DNA from: Catenulispora yoronensis
GTDB lineage: Bacteria; Actinomycetota; Actinomycetes; Streptomycetales; Catenulisporaceae
Assembly: GCF_039531695.1 (NCBI RefSeq)
Contig: NZ_BAAAQN010000051.1
Location: 1-64,000 of the forward strand
Length of the DNA: 64,000 nucleotides
Direction of reading: 5' to 3'
Every line of letters begins with the position of its first letter. Within the stretch, counting starts at the first letter, position 1. This document shows positions 15,471 to 22,554 of this stretch, in pieces. A program made the position numbers and the translations under genes. The notes under the pieces are model-generated. The model was not told where the DNA came from. It saw only the letters and a list, made by a program, of their open reading frames with translations, and ran no database searches.

Positions 15471-15778
15471 GCGTCGGCGGGGCGGGCGCCTGGACGGGCG
15501 GGGGCGGGGACGGGCGGACGGCTGCGCGGCGTCTCGCGGGGCTTTGGCGCTTGGGTGCTCGGGTGCTCGGGCGACTGGGACGCCGACGCTGGTGTGCGCT
15601 GGCGCCGACGGGCTTTGTTCTGGGCGACAGCTCGGCTACTGGGATACCGGTGCTGGTGTGTGCTTTCGCCTGTCGGTTTTGTTCTGGGCCACTGCTTTGC
15701 GAGTGCTTCGCACGTGAGAGGTGTTTGCATTACCTTCTCATCTTCGCATCAGTGAAGATGATCGGCTAAAGTGCTGCC
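15471..15778. other. Gene-free region with 64-bp-period direct repeat
   Basis: This is 308 bp without a supported gene. After GGTGCTCGG-type repeats (15552-15570), an imperfect direct repeat of about 56 bp occurs at 15573-15628 and 15637-15692 (period 64; shared cores ACTGGGA, GCTGGTGTG, TTTGTTCTGGGC). Base composition is noticeably less GC-biased than the flanks. The last 40 bp hold the promoter/operator of the NicO gene. Short open frames exist across the repeat but lack ribosome sites and codon bias. Confidence 0.65.
15738..15761. promoter_or_regulatory. Perfect dyad TCATCTTC-N8-GAAGATGA before the nickel/cobalt transporter
   Basis: Arms 15738-15745 and 15754-15761 are perfectly complementary with an 8-base spacer (GCATCAGT), ending 17 bp before the GTG start at 15779. 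The size and placement fit an operator for a dimeric repressor, as expected for metal-efflux genes controlled by ArsR/SmtB-, RcnR/CsoR- or Fur-type sensors. Alternatively the RNA hairpin could mask initiation. No regulator gene is adjacent. Confidence 0.55.
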
Positions 15779-16582
15779 GTGACCACTCTCCCCATGCTCC
15801 TGGCCGCGGCCGGCATCGGCATCGGCCACGCGATCCTTCCCGACCACTGGATGCCCCTGGCCGTCCTGGCCCGCACCCGCCGCTACCCGACCCGTCGGGT
15901 CCTCCGCCTGTCGCTGGCCGCCGCGGTGGCCCACGTTCTGGTCTCCCTCTTGGCCGGCGCCATTCTGATCGCTGTCGGCCTGCGCTTCCGCGACACGGTG
16001 GCGAGTCATACCGACTTGGCGGTCGGCGGCGTCCTCATGGCGACCGGTTTGGTCCTGCTCGTGCTGGAGGCCCGCGGTCGCGGTCATGGACACCCGCATC
16101 CGCATCCTCACGGCTCGCACCACCATGCCGATCGTGCCGACCATCACCACCACCATCACCACCACAGCACCGACAGAGCCCACAGCCCGGCCGTCGCCCT
16201 CCTCGAACGCCCGGTCGCCACGGCCACGGCCCCAACCCCGGCCCACCCGCATCACGGCCCCCACCCCGAACCCCACTCCCACCCCGAGCCCCACCCCCGC
16301 CGCGGCCTCCTCGCCCTCCTCATCCCCTTCGGCGCAGTCGCCAGCCCGGACCTGACGATCCTCCCCCTCTTCCTCGCCGCCGGCGCCCTCGGCACGGCGC
16401 CCGCCCTCGGCGTCCTCACCGTCTTCGTCGCCGCCACCGTCGCCGCGATAGTCGCCCTCACCACCGCCGGCGCACTCGGCGCCGCCCGCCTCACCGCGCC
16501 CTGGATCGAGAAGCACGCCAACACCCTCACCGCCGCGACCCTCGTCCTCATCGGCGGCCTCGTCGTCACCGGCGTCGTCTGA
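15779..16582 (+). CDS. NicO/RcnA-family nickel/cobalt transporter with His-rich loop
   Basis: This 267-residue membrane protein has about six helices. The first carries GIGHAILPDHWMPLAVLART, the HxxxPDHW-type metal site of the NicO/UreH family. Between helices 3 and 4 is a cytoplasmic or external loop (about 100-180) with an extraordinary His density: HPHPHPHGSHHH, then an eight-His run, then further HP and PH pairs. The second half repeats the motif as LLIPFGAVASPDLTILPLFL. Relatives move Ni2+ or Co2+, many acting as efflux pumps. Direction cannot be decided from sequence. A dyad just upstream suggests metal-responsive control, and a strong terminator follows. Confidence 0.87.
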   Translation: MTTLPMLLAAAGIGIGHAILPDHWMPLAVLARTRRYPTRRVLRLSLAAAVAHVLVSLLAGAILIAVGLRFRDTVASHTDLAVGGVLMATGLVLLVLEARGRGHGHPHPHPHGSHHHADRADHHHHHHHHSTDRAHSPAVALLERPVATATAPTPAHPHHGPHPEPHSHPEPHPRRGLLALLIPFGAVASPDLTILPLFLAAGALGTAPALGVLTVFVAATVAAIVALTTAGALGAARLTAPWIEKHANTLTAATLVLIGGLVVTGVV

Positions 16583-16592
16583 GCCAACGCGA

Positions 16593-16620
16593 AGGGCCCC
16601 GCGGACAGCGGCGGGGCCCT
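16593..16620 (+). terminator. Strong hairpin terminator after the NicO gene
   Basis: AGGGCCCCGC (16593-16602) pairs perfectly with GCGGGGCCCT (16611-16620) around an 8-base loop, starting 10 bp after the stop codon. It may also serve the convergent phosphatase gene ending at 16703. Confidence 0.88.
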
Positions 16621-16644
16621 CGGCATGCTTACTCGGCCGGTTTT

Positions 16645-16695
16645 ACGCGACCAAGGTCACGCAACCAACGTCACACAATCACCAGTCACGCGACC
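16645..16695. repeat. Tandem 14-15-bp repeats ACGCRACC-N6
   Basis: Units ACGCGACCAAGGTC (16645-16658), ACGCAACCAACGTC (16659-16672), ACACAATCACCAGTC (16673-16687) and ACGCGACC (16688-16695) lie just downstream of the phosphatase stop codon. The same ACGCGACC/ACGCAACC words recur in the N-terminal codons of the galactoside permease gene at about 36085-36155. Confidence 0.75.
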
Positions 16696-16702
16696 GGCCC
16701 CC

Positions 16703-18847
16703 TCACCCAGCCAGCGTGTGCGCCCGGCCCAGCACCCCCTTCGCCTCCCGCACCAGCTCGTGGGCCCGGCCGCCGCTCAGCCCGCAGCCGTGGAAGGCCG
16801 CGTCGTCGATCGCCGTCGCGATCCGGGACGCCAGGGCGTCGCGGTCGGTGCCGAGCTTGGTCAGCGCGGCTTCGGTGGCGGTGAACTGCTGGTCGTTCGG
16901 GGTGTCGGACTTGATTCCGGCGGTCGCCGCCTTCAGGGTGTCGGTGCCGAAGGCGCCGACGCTGGCGTCGAGCTGCTTGTAGGTCGCCTCCAGCTCCTCG
17001 ATCTTCTTGCCGTGCAGGCCCGACGGCAGCGCGTTGTCCTTGATGAACTGCACCAGCGGGACGCCGTCGTGGACGTACGTGTCGCGCAGACCCAGCGCCG
17101 TCAGCATCGTCGGGCGCAGGTCGGTGTGGTCGGACCACACGGTGTCGGTCACGCCCAGCTTCTTGAACGACGGGCCCACGAAGCCGGCCCACGTGGTGTT
17201 GATGTCGGGGGCGAAGTCGCCGTGGTTCCACGCGAAGCCGTTGGGCTCGGTGATGCAGGGGGTCGTGCAGTTCGGCGCGCCCGAGAACACGTAGTAGTTC
17301 GGGTTGGCGAACTCGGTCAGTGTCGGGTTCCGCTTCGGGTCCGCGGTCTCCATGTGCAGCAGCTTCATCTCGGTCGAGTCCGCGAAGTAGTCCGCGAACG
17401 TCTCCGTCCGGCCGGTCAGCGGGTTGTCCGCGGTCAGGCCGTCGAGGTGGTGTTCGAAGGTGCGCACCTGTGGGGCGTTCGCCGCCGGGGCGCCGGCCAC
17501 CCAGAAGTTCGGGGCCGAGTCGGCGTGGATCCCGTAGGAGGTGCTGTCGCCGGTCTGGGTGGTCAGCAGCCCCTTGACGTTCGCGTTCAGCTCGCCGAGC
17601 TGCGTGTACGTGCACGGCGTCGTGACCCCGTCGCAGGTCGCCGGGCTCGGCGTGCCGCCCACGAAGTGGTCGTTCTCGTCGGCGGTCACCACGAACATGG
17701 TGTTCGAGGCGTTGATCCCGTCCTTCGACAGCCGGTGGAAGAACTGGTCGAAGGCGGTGTCGTAGGACTTCAGCGCGGCCACGTAGCCGGCCTCGCCGGG
17801 CCCGTACGCGTGCCCGCCCGGCGCGTGGTTGTCGTGCGCGTCGGAGATGTACCCGTAGGTGACCGGGACGCCGGCCTCCTGCATCTGCGCGATGTAGCCC
17901 AGGGAGTTGGCCGCCGACATGCCGTCGAAGCCCGGGAAGCCGGGGCGGCCCAGCGCGTCGGCGATGGTGGTGGCGCCGGAGACGTCGGTGACCGGGCCGC
18001 GCGGGCTGATCGCCGGGTCGGTGTACTTGGCCCCGAACAGGCCGGAGTAGCCGGTGTAGCCGCCCGGCTCGTCCGGCAGCACGTCGGGCCGGGCGTTCGC
18101 ACCCGCCGCCGCGCACAGCTTCGAGGTCTTGGCGCAGTGCACGCCGATGCCCACGAAGTCGGTCTGCGCCAGGTTGCTGTTGGTCTTGTCGGCGGCCTCG
18201 GCGGCCTCCGGCGAGTTCGCCCCGAACACCTTCGGTACGTCCGGCCCGGTGTTCTCAAGGATGGTGTTCGCCGTGGCCACCGCGCCGAAGTCGCAGCCGG
18301 CCCGGGTGTAGGCGGTCCAGGGCGCCGGGGTGGTCTTGCCGTCCTGGCCGACCATGGTCGGCGCGGTGTCGGTCGGGTTCGGGTTGTTGAAGTCGTACAC
18401 GCCGTCGGTCCAGTACGCGAACGTCCCGGCCGGCTGCGAGACGCCGTTCTGGTCGAAGTATCGGTAGGAGTTGGCGATCGGCATCCCGTGCTTGTCGCCG
18501 TAGAGCCCGGTCAGCGAGGTCAGGATGTCGGTGCCGGTGTGCGCGATCAGCGGCGTGTGGTGGTTGTCGTCCAGGGTGCCCTGCGACTCCAGGAAGTTCA
18601 GCAGGTGCGGCATCTGCTCCAGGTCGCTCGGGACGTTCGGGTTGTCCCGGGTGAAGTGCACGTTGTCGAACTGCAGGTAGATCACGTGCTTCACGGCGGC
18701 GTTCCCGGCGCCGAGCCGGCAGCCGGCGGTCCCGCCGCCGTCCCGGCCCTGGGCCGACGCCACGCCGGTGGCCGCCGCCGTGGTGCCGACGGTCGCCGCG
18801 GCCACGGCCAGCGCGAGCGCCGCCGCGCGGGTGCGCGTTCTGCGCAT
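16703..18847 (-). CDS. Secreted alkaline-phosphatase-superfamily phosphoesterase
   Basis: This 714-residue exported protein has an Arg-rich signal peptide (MRRTRTRAAALALAVAAATV, cleavage near SAQG). Metal-site elements of the alkaline phosphatase/sulfatase superfamily are visible in order: QFDNVHFTRDNP, a candidate Thr nucleophile in PLIAHTGTDIL (about 100), GYISDAHDNHAPGG, VTADENDHFVGG and VWSDHTDLRPTMLTALGL. The chain carries several Cys pairs (AGCDFGAV, CAKTSKLCAAAG, CDGVTTPC, PNCTTPC), consistent with extracellular disulfides. The substrate may be a phosphodiester or another ester and is unknown. The last 110 residues are a helical appendage. A GGGGGAGGA ribosome site precedes the ATG. 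Confidence 0.82.
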   Translation of the reverse strand: MRRTRTRAAALALAVAAATVGTTAAATGVASAQGRDGGGTAGCRLGAGNAAVKHVIYLQFDNVHFTRDNPNVPSDLEQMPHLLNFLESQGTLDDNHHTPLIAHTGTDILTSLTGLYGDKHGMPIANSYRYFDQNGVSQPAGTFAYWTDGVYDFNNPNPTDTAPTMVGQDGKTTPAPWTAYTRAGCDFGAVATANTILENTGPDVPKVFGANSPEAAEAADKTNSNLAQTDFVGIGVHCAKTSKLCAAAGANARPDVLPDEPGGYTGYSGLFGAKYTDPAISPRGPVTDVSGATTIADALGRPGFPGFDGMSAANSLGYIAQMQEAGVPVTYGYISDAHDNHAPGGHAYGPGEAGYVAALKSYDTAFDQFFHRLSKDGINASNTMFVVTADENDHFVGGTPSPATCDGVTTPCTYTQLGELNANVKGLLTTQTGDSTSYGIHADSAPNFWVAGAPAANAPQVRTFEHHLDGLTADNPLTGRTETFADYFADSTEMKLLHMETADPKRNPTLTEFANPNYYVFSGAPNCTTPCITEPNGFAWNHGDFAPDINTTWAGFVGPSFKKLGVTDTVWSDHTDLRPTMLTALGLRDTYVHDGVPLVQFIKDNALPSGLHGKKIEELEATYKQLDASVGAFGTDTLKAATAGIKSDTPNDQQFTATEAALTKLGTDRDALASRIATAIDDAAFHGCGLSGGRAHELVREAKGVLGRAHTLAG

Positions 18848-19048
18848 CGGTGTCCTCCCCCTCGATTGATAACCTCAGTAAGACCACGAACATGGGGAGG
18901 GTAACGACGGGAACCGGTGACGGACAGGTGCCGGCCGACTGCGGCTCGATGAATTCCTGGTCTGATTCGCCCGGCCGGTTTCCGCGACGGACCCGCCGCC
19001 GGAACCCGCCCCTGCGGGAGTCGCGCCGTGCCGGAGTCGTCAGCGCCG

Positions 19049-20401
19049 TCAGCTGTGCACGAGCGGCACCGGCAGCACCGCGTCCTGGGTCCCGCACCCG
19101 CAGTCCGGATGCGGCGGCCGCTCGTGCCTGGTCTGCACTCCGAACGGCGGCACCACCTCGATCGCGGCGTTCACCGTCGGCGGCGGGTCGCCCTCCACGA
19201 AGGCCAGCACGTGCATCGCCGCGAGCAGCGCGATCTGCGAGGCGAGCAGCACGTCGCAGGCCCGGTCGGCGCCGGCCGGCACCGCGTCCACCCCGCCGAA
19301 CGGCACCATCGCCCGCGGCCAGCCCGGGTCCCGCGCGGTGCGGTACAGGTCGCGGCAGCGCAGGCAGGAGGTGCGGCCGGGCTGGACGAACGGGCCCAGC
19401 ACGCCGGTGGTCTCGTGCACTTCGGCCGACAGATGCGGGACCCCGGCCGCGTGCAGGGTCGCGGCCTGCGCCGGGTAGCCGTCGGCGACCGGGGCGAGGA
19501 CGGCCAGATCCGGGTGTTGGCGGTTGGCGGGCAGTGTGGTGCGGGTGGCCGGGGCCGCGGTCCGGATCAGGGCCCGGACCAGGTCTTGACGTCGCGGGCC
19601 GCTGCCCGGGCCCTCCTCGGAGGGGCTGTGAGAGGCGCTCGCGGTGTTGTCCCCAGGGTTGTCAGCAGGGTTGTCAGCGGGACGGCTCCCGGGGTCGGCA
19701 CTGCTAGGGGTTTTCCCGGGCGGTGATACCTCGACGCCGGCCACGGGGACACCCTCAACCCTCACACCCTCCGCCCGCGCACCGGCGGCCCGCACACCCT
19801 CCGCCCGCACACCGGCCCGTACCCTCCGCGGTCCCGGCACCTCCCGCGCATCACGGTGACTCGGCGCCTGCGGATTGCGAAACCCGGCAGGCGCCGCGTC
19901 GGCGGCCCGCGCCCGCCCGGCGTCGACCGGCACCACACAGCCGACGCCCGCGGCGGCCAGCAGGTGGGCGATCGACGCGCCGACCCGCCCGCAGCCGTAC
20001 ACCGTCACCACCGCCATGCGTCGCCGAGTCATGGCGCGCACCGCGCCGCCCGGGACGAGATAGCCCAGGGCCAGCGCGGCCAGGTCCGGGGCCAGCCGGT
20101 CGGACTCGGCCGGGTCGAGCGCGCGCAGCGCCGGGCCGGGGTCGTAGCCCGCGTCGTCCAGGAAGCCGGCCCGCATCAGGACGTCCAGCAGCGTCGTGGC
20201 CTGCGCACCCGGTAGGCCCAGGCCCTCGGCGTGGGCCAGCAGGCCGGGCACGTCGCGGGTGCCGTCCAGCGCGCCGACGAACCGGGTCGCCGCCGGGCCC
20301 AGCCCGTTCAGCAGCAGCGACCGGCCCGGGGTCACCCCGACCTGGAGCGCGCCGCCCGGCCGCCACAGCCGCCGCAGTCCCGCCTTCAGTACCGGACGCA
20401 T
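19049..20401 (-). CDS. Orphan E1/ThiF-like protein of the TOMM cyclodehydratase (ocin-ThiF) type
   Basis: This 450-residue protein has residues about 18-85 (QVGVTPGRSLLLNGLGPAAT...) forming a winged-helix, RRE-like peptide-binding module as in cyclodehydratase C proteins. An E1-like Rossmann core follows from VVTVYGCGRVGASIAHLLAA (131-150). The acidic nucleotide-site residues expected after this are weak (VPVDAGRARAAD). Cys346-x2-Cys349 and Cys434-x-Cys436 probably bind zinc. Residues about 190-268 are a low-complexity insert with VRAEG/ARAEG and PADNPADNPGDN repeats that splits the core. No YcaO gene, precursor peptide or transporter is nearby, so a RiPP role is unproven. It lies downstream of DUF5679 on the same strand. 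Confidence 0.72.
   Translation of the reverse strand: MRPVLKAGLRRLWRPGGALQVGVTPGRSLLLNGLGPAATRFVGALDGTRDVPGLLAHAEGLGLPGAQATTLLDVLMRAGFLDDAGYDPGPALRALDPAESDRLAPDLAALALGYLVPGGAVRAMTRRRMAVVTVYGCGRVGASIAHLLAAAGVGCVVPVDAGRARAADAAPAGFRNPQAPSHRDAREVPGPRRVRAGVRAEGVRAAGARAEGVRVEGVPVAGVEVSPPGKTPSSADPGSRPADNPADNPGDNTASASHSPSEEGPGSGPRRQDLVRALIRTAAPATRTTLPANRQHPDLAVLAPVADGYPAQAATLHAAGVPHLSAEVHETTGVLGPFVQPGRTSCLRCRDLYRTARDPGWPRAMVPFGGVDAVPAGADRACDVLLASQIALLAAMHVLAFVEGDPPPTVNAAIEVVPPFGVQTRHERPPHPDCGCGTQDAVLPVPLVHS
19640..19850. repeat. Intragenic short tandem repeats inside the E1-like gene
   Basis: Within the coding sequence, GGTTGTC-type units (about 19646-19682: GGTTGTCCCCAG, GGTTGTCAGCAG, GGTTGTCAGCG) and CCTCCGCCCGC/GCACACCGGC-type units (about 19757-19825) occur in tandem. 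They encode PADNPADNPGDN and VRAEGVRAAGARAEGVRVEG on the minus strand. They account for most of a roughly 75-residue insertion relative to the expected E1 core. Confidence 0.75.
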
Positions 20402-20520
20402 GCCCCGACCTCCCGCTGTGTCAGTCCCCGCACAGTTCCAGCACAGTCCCCGTACCGTTCATCCACCCTGCGGCAACGCCGCCCCCGCACGCATCCCCGA
20501 AGCCCCCTGATTCACCCGTA

Positions 20521-20544
20521 CGGCGGCCGGAGGCCCGGCCGCCG
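20521..20544 (-). terminator. Hairpin terminator after DUF5679 gene
   Basis: CGGCGGCCGG (20521-20530) pairs with CCGGCCGCCG (20535-20544) around a 4-base loop. It starts 15 bp downstream of the DUF5679 stop codon on the minus strand and lies before the E1-like gene. The two are therefore partly insulated rather than a simple operon. Confidence 0.75.
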
Positions 20545-20559
20545 ACCCGAACCCGCGGC

Positions 20560-20718
20560 TCAGGCCTTGCCCAGGATCCGGTTGAGCTTGGTCCCGCAGG
20601 TGGGGCAGGTGCCCTGCGCCATGCGCCGACCCGAGTCGCTGACCTTCACCTCGCCGGTGAAGTTCTTCTTCTCCTTGCACTTCACACAGTAGGCATCCCC
20701 GGTGTACGACTCCGCCAT
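20560..20718 (-). CDS. DUF5679 zinc-ribbon small protein
   Basis: This 52-residue protein is read from ATG 20716-20718 to TGA 20560-20562. It begins MAESYTGDAYCVKCKEKKNF and contains two CxxC knuckles, Cys11/Cys14 and Cys38/Cys41 (GTCPTCGTKLNRILG), so it is a single zinc ribbon. The family is near-universal in actinomycetes and uncharacterised. Basic residues and size would suit nucleic-acid or protein binding. It is divergent from the enoyl-CoA hydratase gene at 20824. The E1-like gene lies downstream on the same strand behind a hairpin. Confidence 0.9.
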   Translation of the reverse strand: MAESYTGDAYCVKCKEKKNFTGEVKVSDSGRRMAQGTCPTCGTKLNRILGKA

Positions 20719-20823
20719 GGTTTGTCACTCCGTTTCGTATCTGAGGTCATACGTACTTTTCGCCCCGAACGCGGAACACCCTACGGCAGCGCGGCGCCCA
20801 AACCACACCGCTACGCTGACGCC

Positions 20824-21627
20824 ATGCCTGAGTCGCGCGAATATCCACTCCTGGCCGTAAACCGCACGTCGAATGGTGTGGTGACCGTCAGGTTGGACGA
20901 CCCGGAGCGGCGGAACGCGATGACCGCGACGATGACCGAGTCGTGGGGGCGGCTGATGGCGGAGCTCGCCTCGGACCGGGATCTGCGGGCGCTGGTGGTC
21001 ACCGGCGCCGGGTCGGCCTTCAGCTCCGGCGGCGACCTGGGCTGGATCGGCGCCGAGCCGGGTGCGCCGGTGGACCGGCTGCGCGCCAGGATGCTGCCGT
21101 TCTACCGGACCTGGCTGAGCGTCCGGGAGCTGTCCGTCCCGACGATCGCCGCGGTCAACGGCCCGGCCGTCGGGGCCGGCGCCTGCCTGGCCCTGGCCTG
21201 TGACTTGCGTTACGCCGCCGACACGGCGAAGTTCGCGGTCCCGTTCACGCGGCTGGGGATCCATCCGGGGATGGCGGCGACCTGGCTGCTGCCCGAAGTG
21301 GTGGGGATGGCCAACGCCCGGGAGCTGTTGTACACAGGCCGTGCGGTGAGCGGTGCCGAGGCGGTGGCGCTGGGTGTGTACAACCGGGTGTTCCCGGCCA
21401 CCGATCTCCACAGCGAGGTGGCCCGGATCGCCGGCGAGATCGCCGAGACCGCGCCGATCGCCGTGAAGCTGACCAAGGAAGCCCTGGTCGGGGCCGGTCA
21501 CGAGTCGTTCGAGGCGGCACTGCGCTGGGAGGCGCTGGCCCAGCCGATCACCATGGCCACCGAGGACCTCCAGGAGGGCCTGGCGGCCCAGCGGGAGAAG
21601 CGGTCGCCGCGCTTCACCGGCCGCTGA
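20824..21627 (+). CDS. Enoyl-CoA hydratase/isomerase family protein
   Basis: This 267-residue crotonase-fold enzyme is read from ATG 20824. Motifs are FSSGGDLGWIG (first oxyanion strand), NGPAVGAGACLALACDLRYA (second oxyanion helix) and FTRLGIHPGMAATWLLPEVVG, where family hydratases carry Glu; here Pro/Gly occupy the position, so isomerase or another crotonase reaction is possible. The C-terminal LTKEALVGAG segment is the usual trimerisation helix. It is a second crotonase distinct from the one at 10160. It is followed by a cluster of DnaA-box-like sequences. The frame is open further upstream, but homology starts at MPESREYPLLAV. Confidence 0.85.
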   Translation: MPESREYPLLAVNRTSNGVVTVRLDDPERRNAMTATMTESWGRLMAELASDRDLRALVVTGAGSAFSSGGDLGWIGAEPGAPVDRLRARMLPFYRTWLSVRELSVPTIAAVNGPAVGAGACLALACDLRYAADTAKFAVPFTRLGIHPGMAATWLLPEVVGMANARELLYTGRAVSGAEAVALGVYNRVFPATDLHSEVARIAGEIAETAPIAVKLTKEALVGAGHESFEAALRWEALAQPITMATEDLQEGLAAQREKRSPRFTGR

Positions 21628-21722
21628 TCAGGCCGGTCGGTTCTCGCTCGGCCGGCGGCCCCGGTCCTGGTGCGCACCACCGGTCCGATGTTGTGTTAGG
21701 AAACCCACAGGATCGGCCTTCC

Positions 21723-21765
21723 TGTGGATAACTCTGTGGAAAACCTGTGCACGGCATGTGGACAA
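21723..21765. promoter_or_regulatory. Cluster of DnaA-box-like 9-mers
   Basis: TGTGGATAA (21723-21731), TGTGGAAAA (21735-21743), degenerate TGTGCACGG (21747-21755) and TGTGGACAA (21757-21765) lie in one orientation at 10-12-bp steps. The first is the exact complement of TTATCCACA and the last of TTGTCCACA, the consensus DnaA boxes. CCACAGGA/TCCTGTGG (21705-21727) forms an overlapping dyad. This may be a DnaA-binding or titration site, or simply another short tandem repeat. Near-boxes TGTGGATTA and TGTGGACTA occur again at 22535-22557. Confidence 0.5.
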
Positions 21766-21847
21766 TCCGATTTCCACCGTCCCCGACGCCCCGAGATGTC
21801 ATTTCGGTAACGCCATGAGGGGGTGGCACACGCTAGTGTCCCTTGGC

Positions 21848-22396
21848 GTGGGACTCGACGATGCCCCCCACCAGGGCGGTCAGATCGAGGTGCGGCGCAG
21901 CAACCGGCGGCGGCGCACCGTCTCGGCGTACCGGGACGGCGACAAGACCGTGGTGCTTATCCCCGCGCAGATGACCCGCGCCGAGGAACAACAGTGGGTC
22001 GACAAGATGCTGGCCCGCCTGGCCGGGCAGGAGCGCAAACGCCGCCCGGACGACGGCGAACTGGCCCGGCGCGCCCGGGACCTGTCGCTGCGCTATTTCC
22101 ACGGCCGCGCCCAGCCCGCGAGCGTCCGCTGGGTCAGCAACCAGCAGACCCGCTGGGGCAGCTGCACCCCTGTGGACGGCACCATCCGCATCTCCGACCG
22201 CGTCCGCGGCATGCCGGAGTACGTGCTGGACTACGTCCTGCTGCACGAGCTGGCCCATCTCCTGGTTCCCAGCCACGGTCCCCAGTTCTGGGAGCTGTTG
22301 GAGGTGTACCCGAAGACGGAGCGGGCGCGTGGGTTCCTGGAGGGCTTCGCCAGCGCGGCCTCCGGCGGCGAGGCCGTGGCGGACGACGCGGACTGA
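21848..22396 (+). CDS. SprT/YgjP-like M48-family metallopeptidase
   Basis: From GTG 21848 the product is 182 residues. ATG 21815 is an alternative start. The zinc motif is LDYVLLHELAHLLVPSHGPQF, giving HELAH with a third ligand His in SHGPQFW. The upstream block VRWVSNQQTRWGSCTP is the conserved W-x-S-x-x-x-R-W-G-S-C element of DUF45/YgjP proteins. It is a cytoplasmic protein without signal or membrane helix. Physiological substrate is unknown. The neighbouring DUF2342 and PDZ/Lon-type proteins make this a protease-rich stretch. The C-terminus is a short acidic tail, followed by GAGGCCGA-type repeats (22397-22450). Confidence 0.87.
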   Translation: MGLDDAPHQGGQIEVRRSNRRRRTVSAYRDGDKTVVLIPAQMTRAEEQQWVDKMLARLAGQERKRRPDDGELARRARDLSLRYFHGRAQPASVRWVSNQQTRWGSCTPVDGTIRISDRVRGMPEYVLDYVLLHELAHLLVPSHGPQFWELLEVYPKTERARGFLEGFASAASGGEAVADDAD

Positions 22397-22554
22397 GGCC
22401 GAGGCGGACCGAGATAGAGGCGGGCTGAGGCCGACGCAGACTGAGGCCGACGGCGACGTTCTGACGGCGACCTGGGCCTGCTCGGGCCGACTGCGGCGCC
22501 GCGGTGCCTCAGCACCGCGACGCCGAGCGTTGCCTGTGGATTACTGCCTGTGGA

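Noticed and set aside
15555..15755. Short Cys/Trp-rich open frame across the 64-bp repeats
   Set aside because: No ribosome site, no codon bias and the frame simply follows the DNA repeat.
20402..20559. Extra small gene between the E1-like and DUF5679 genes
   Set aside because: The frames there are shadows of DUF5679. The sequence contains only short repeats and a terminator hairpin.
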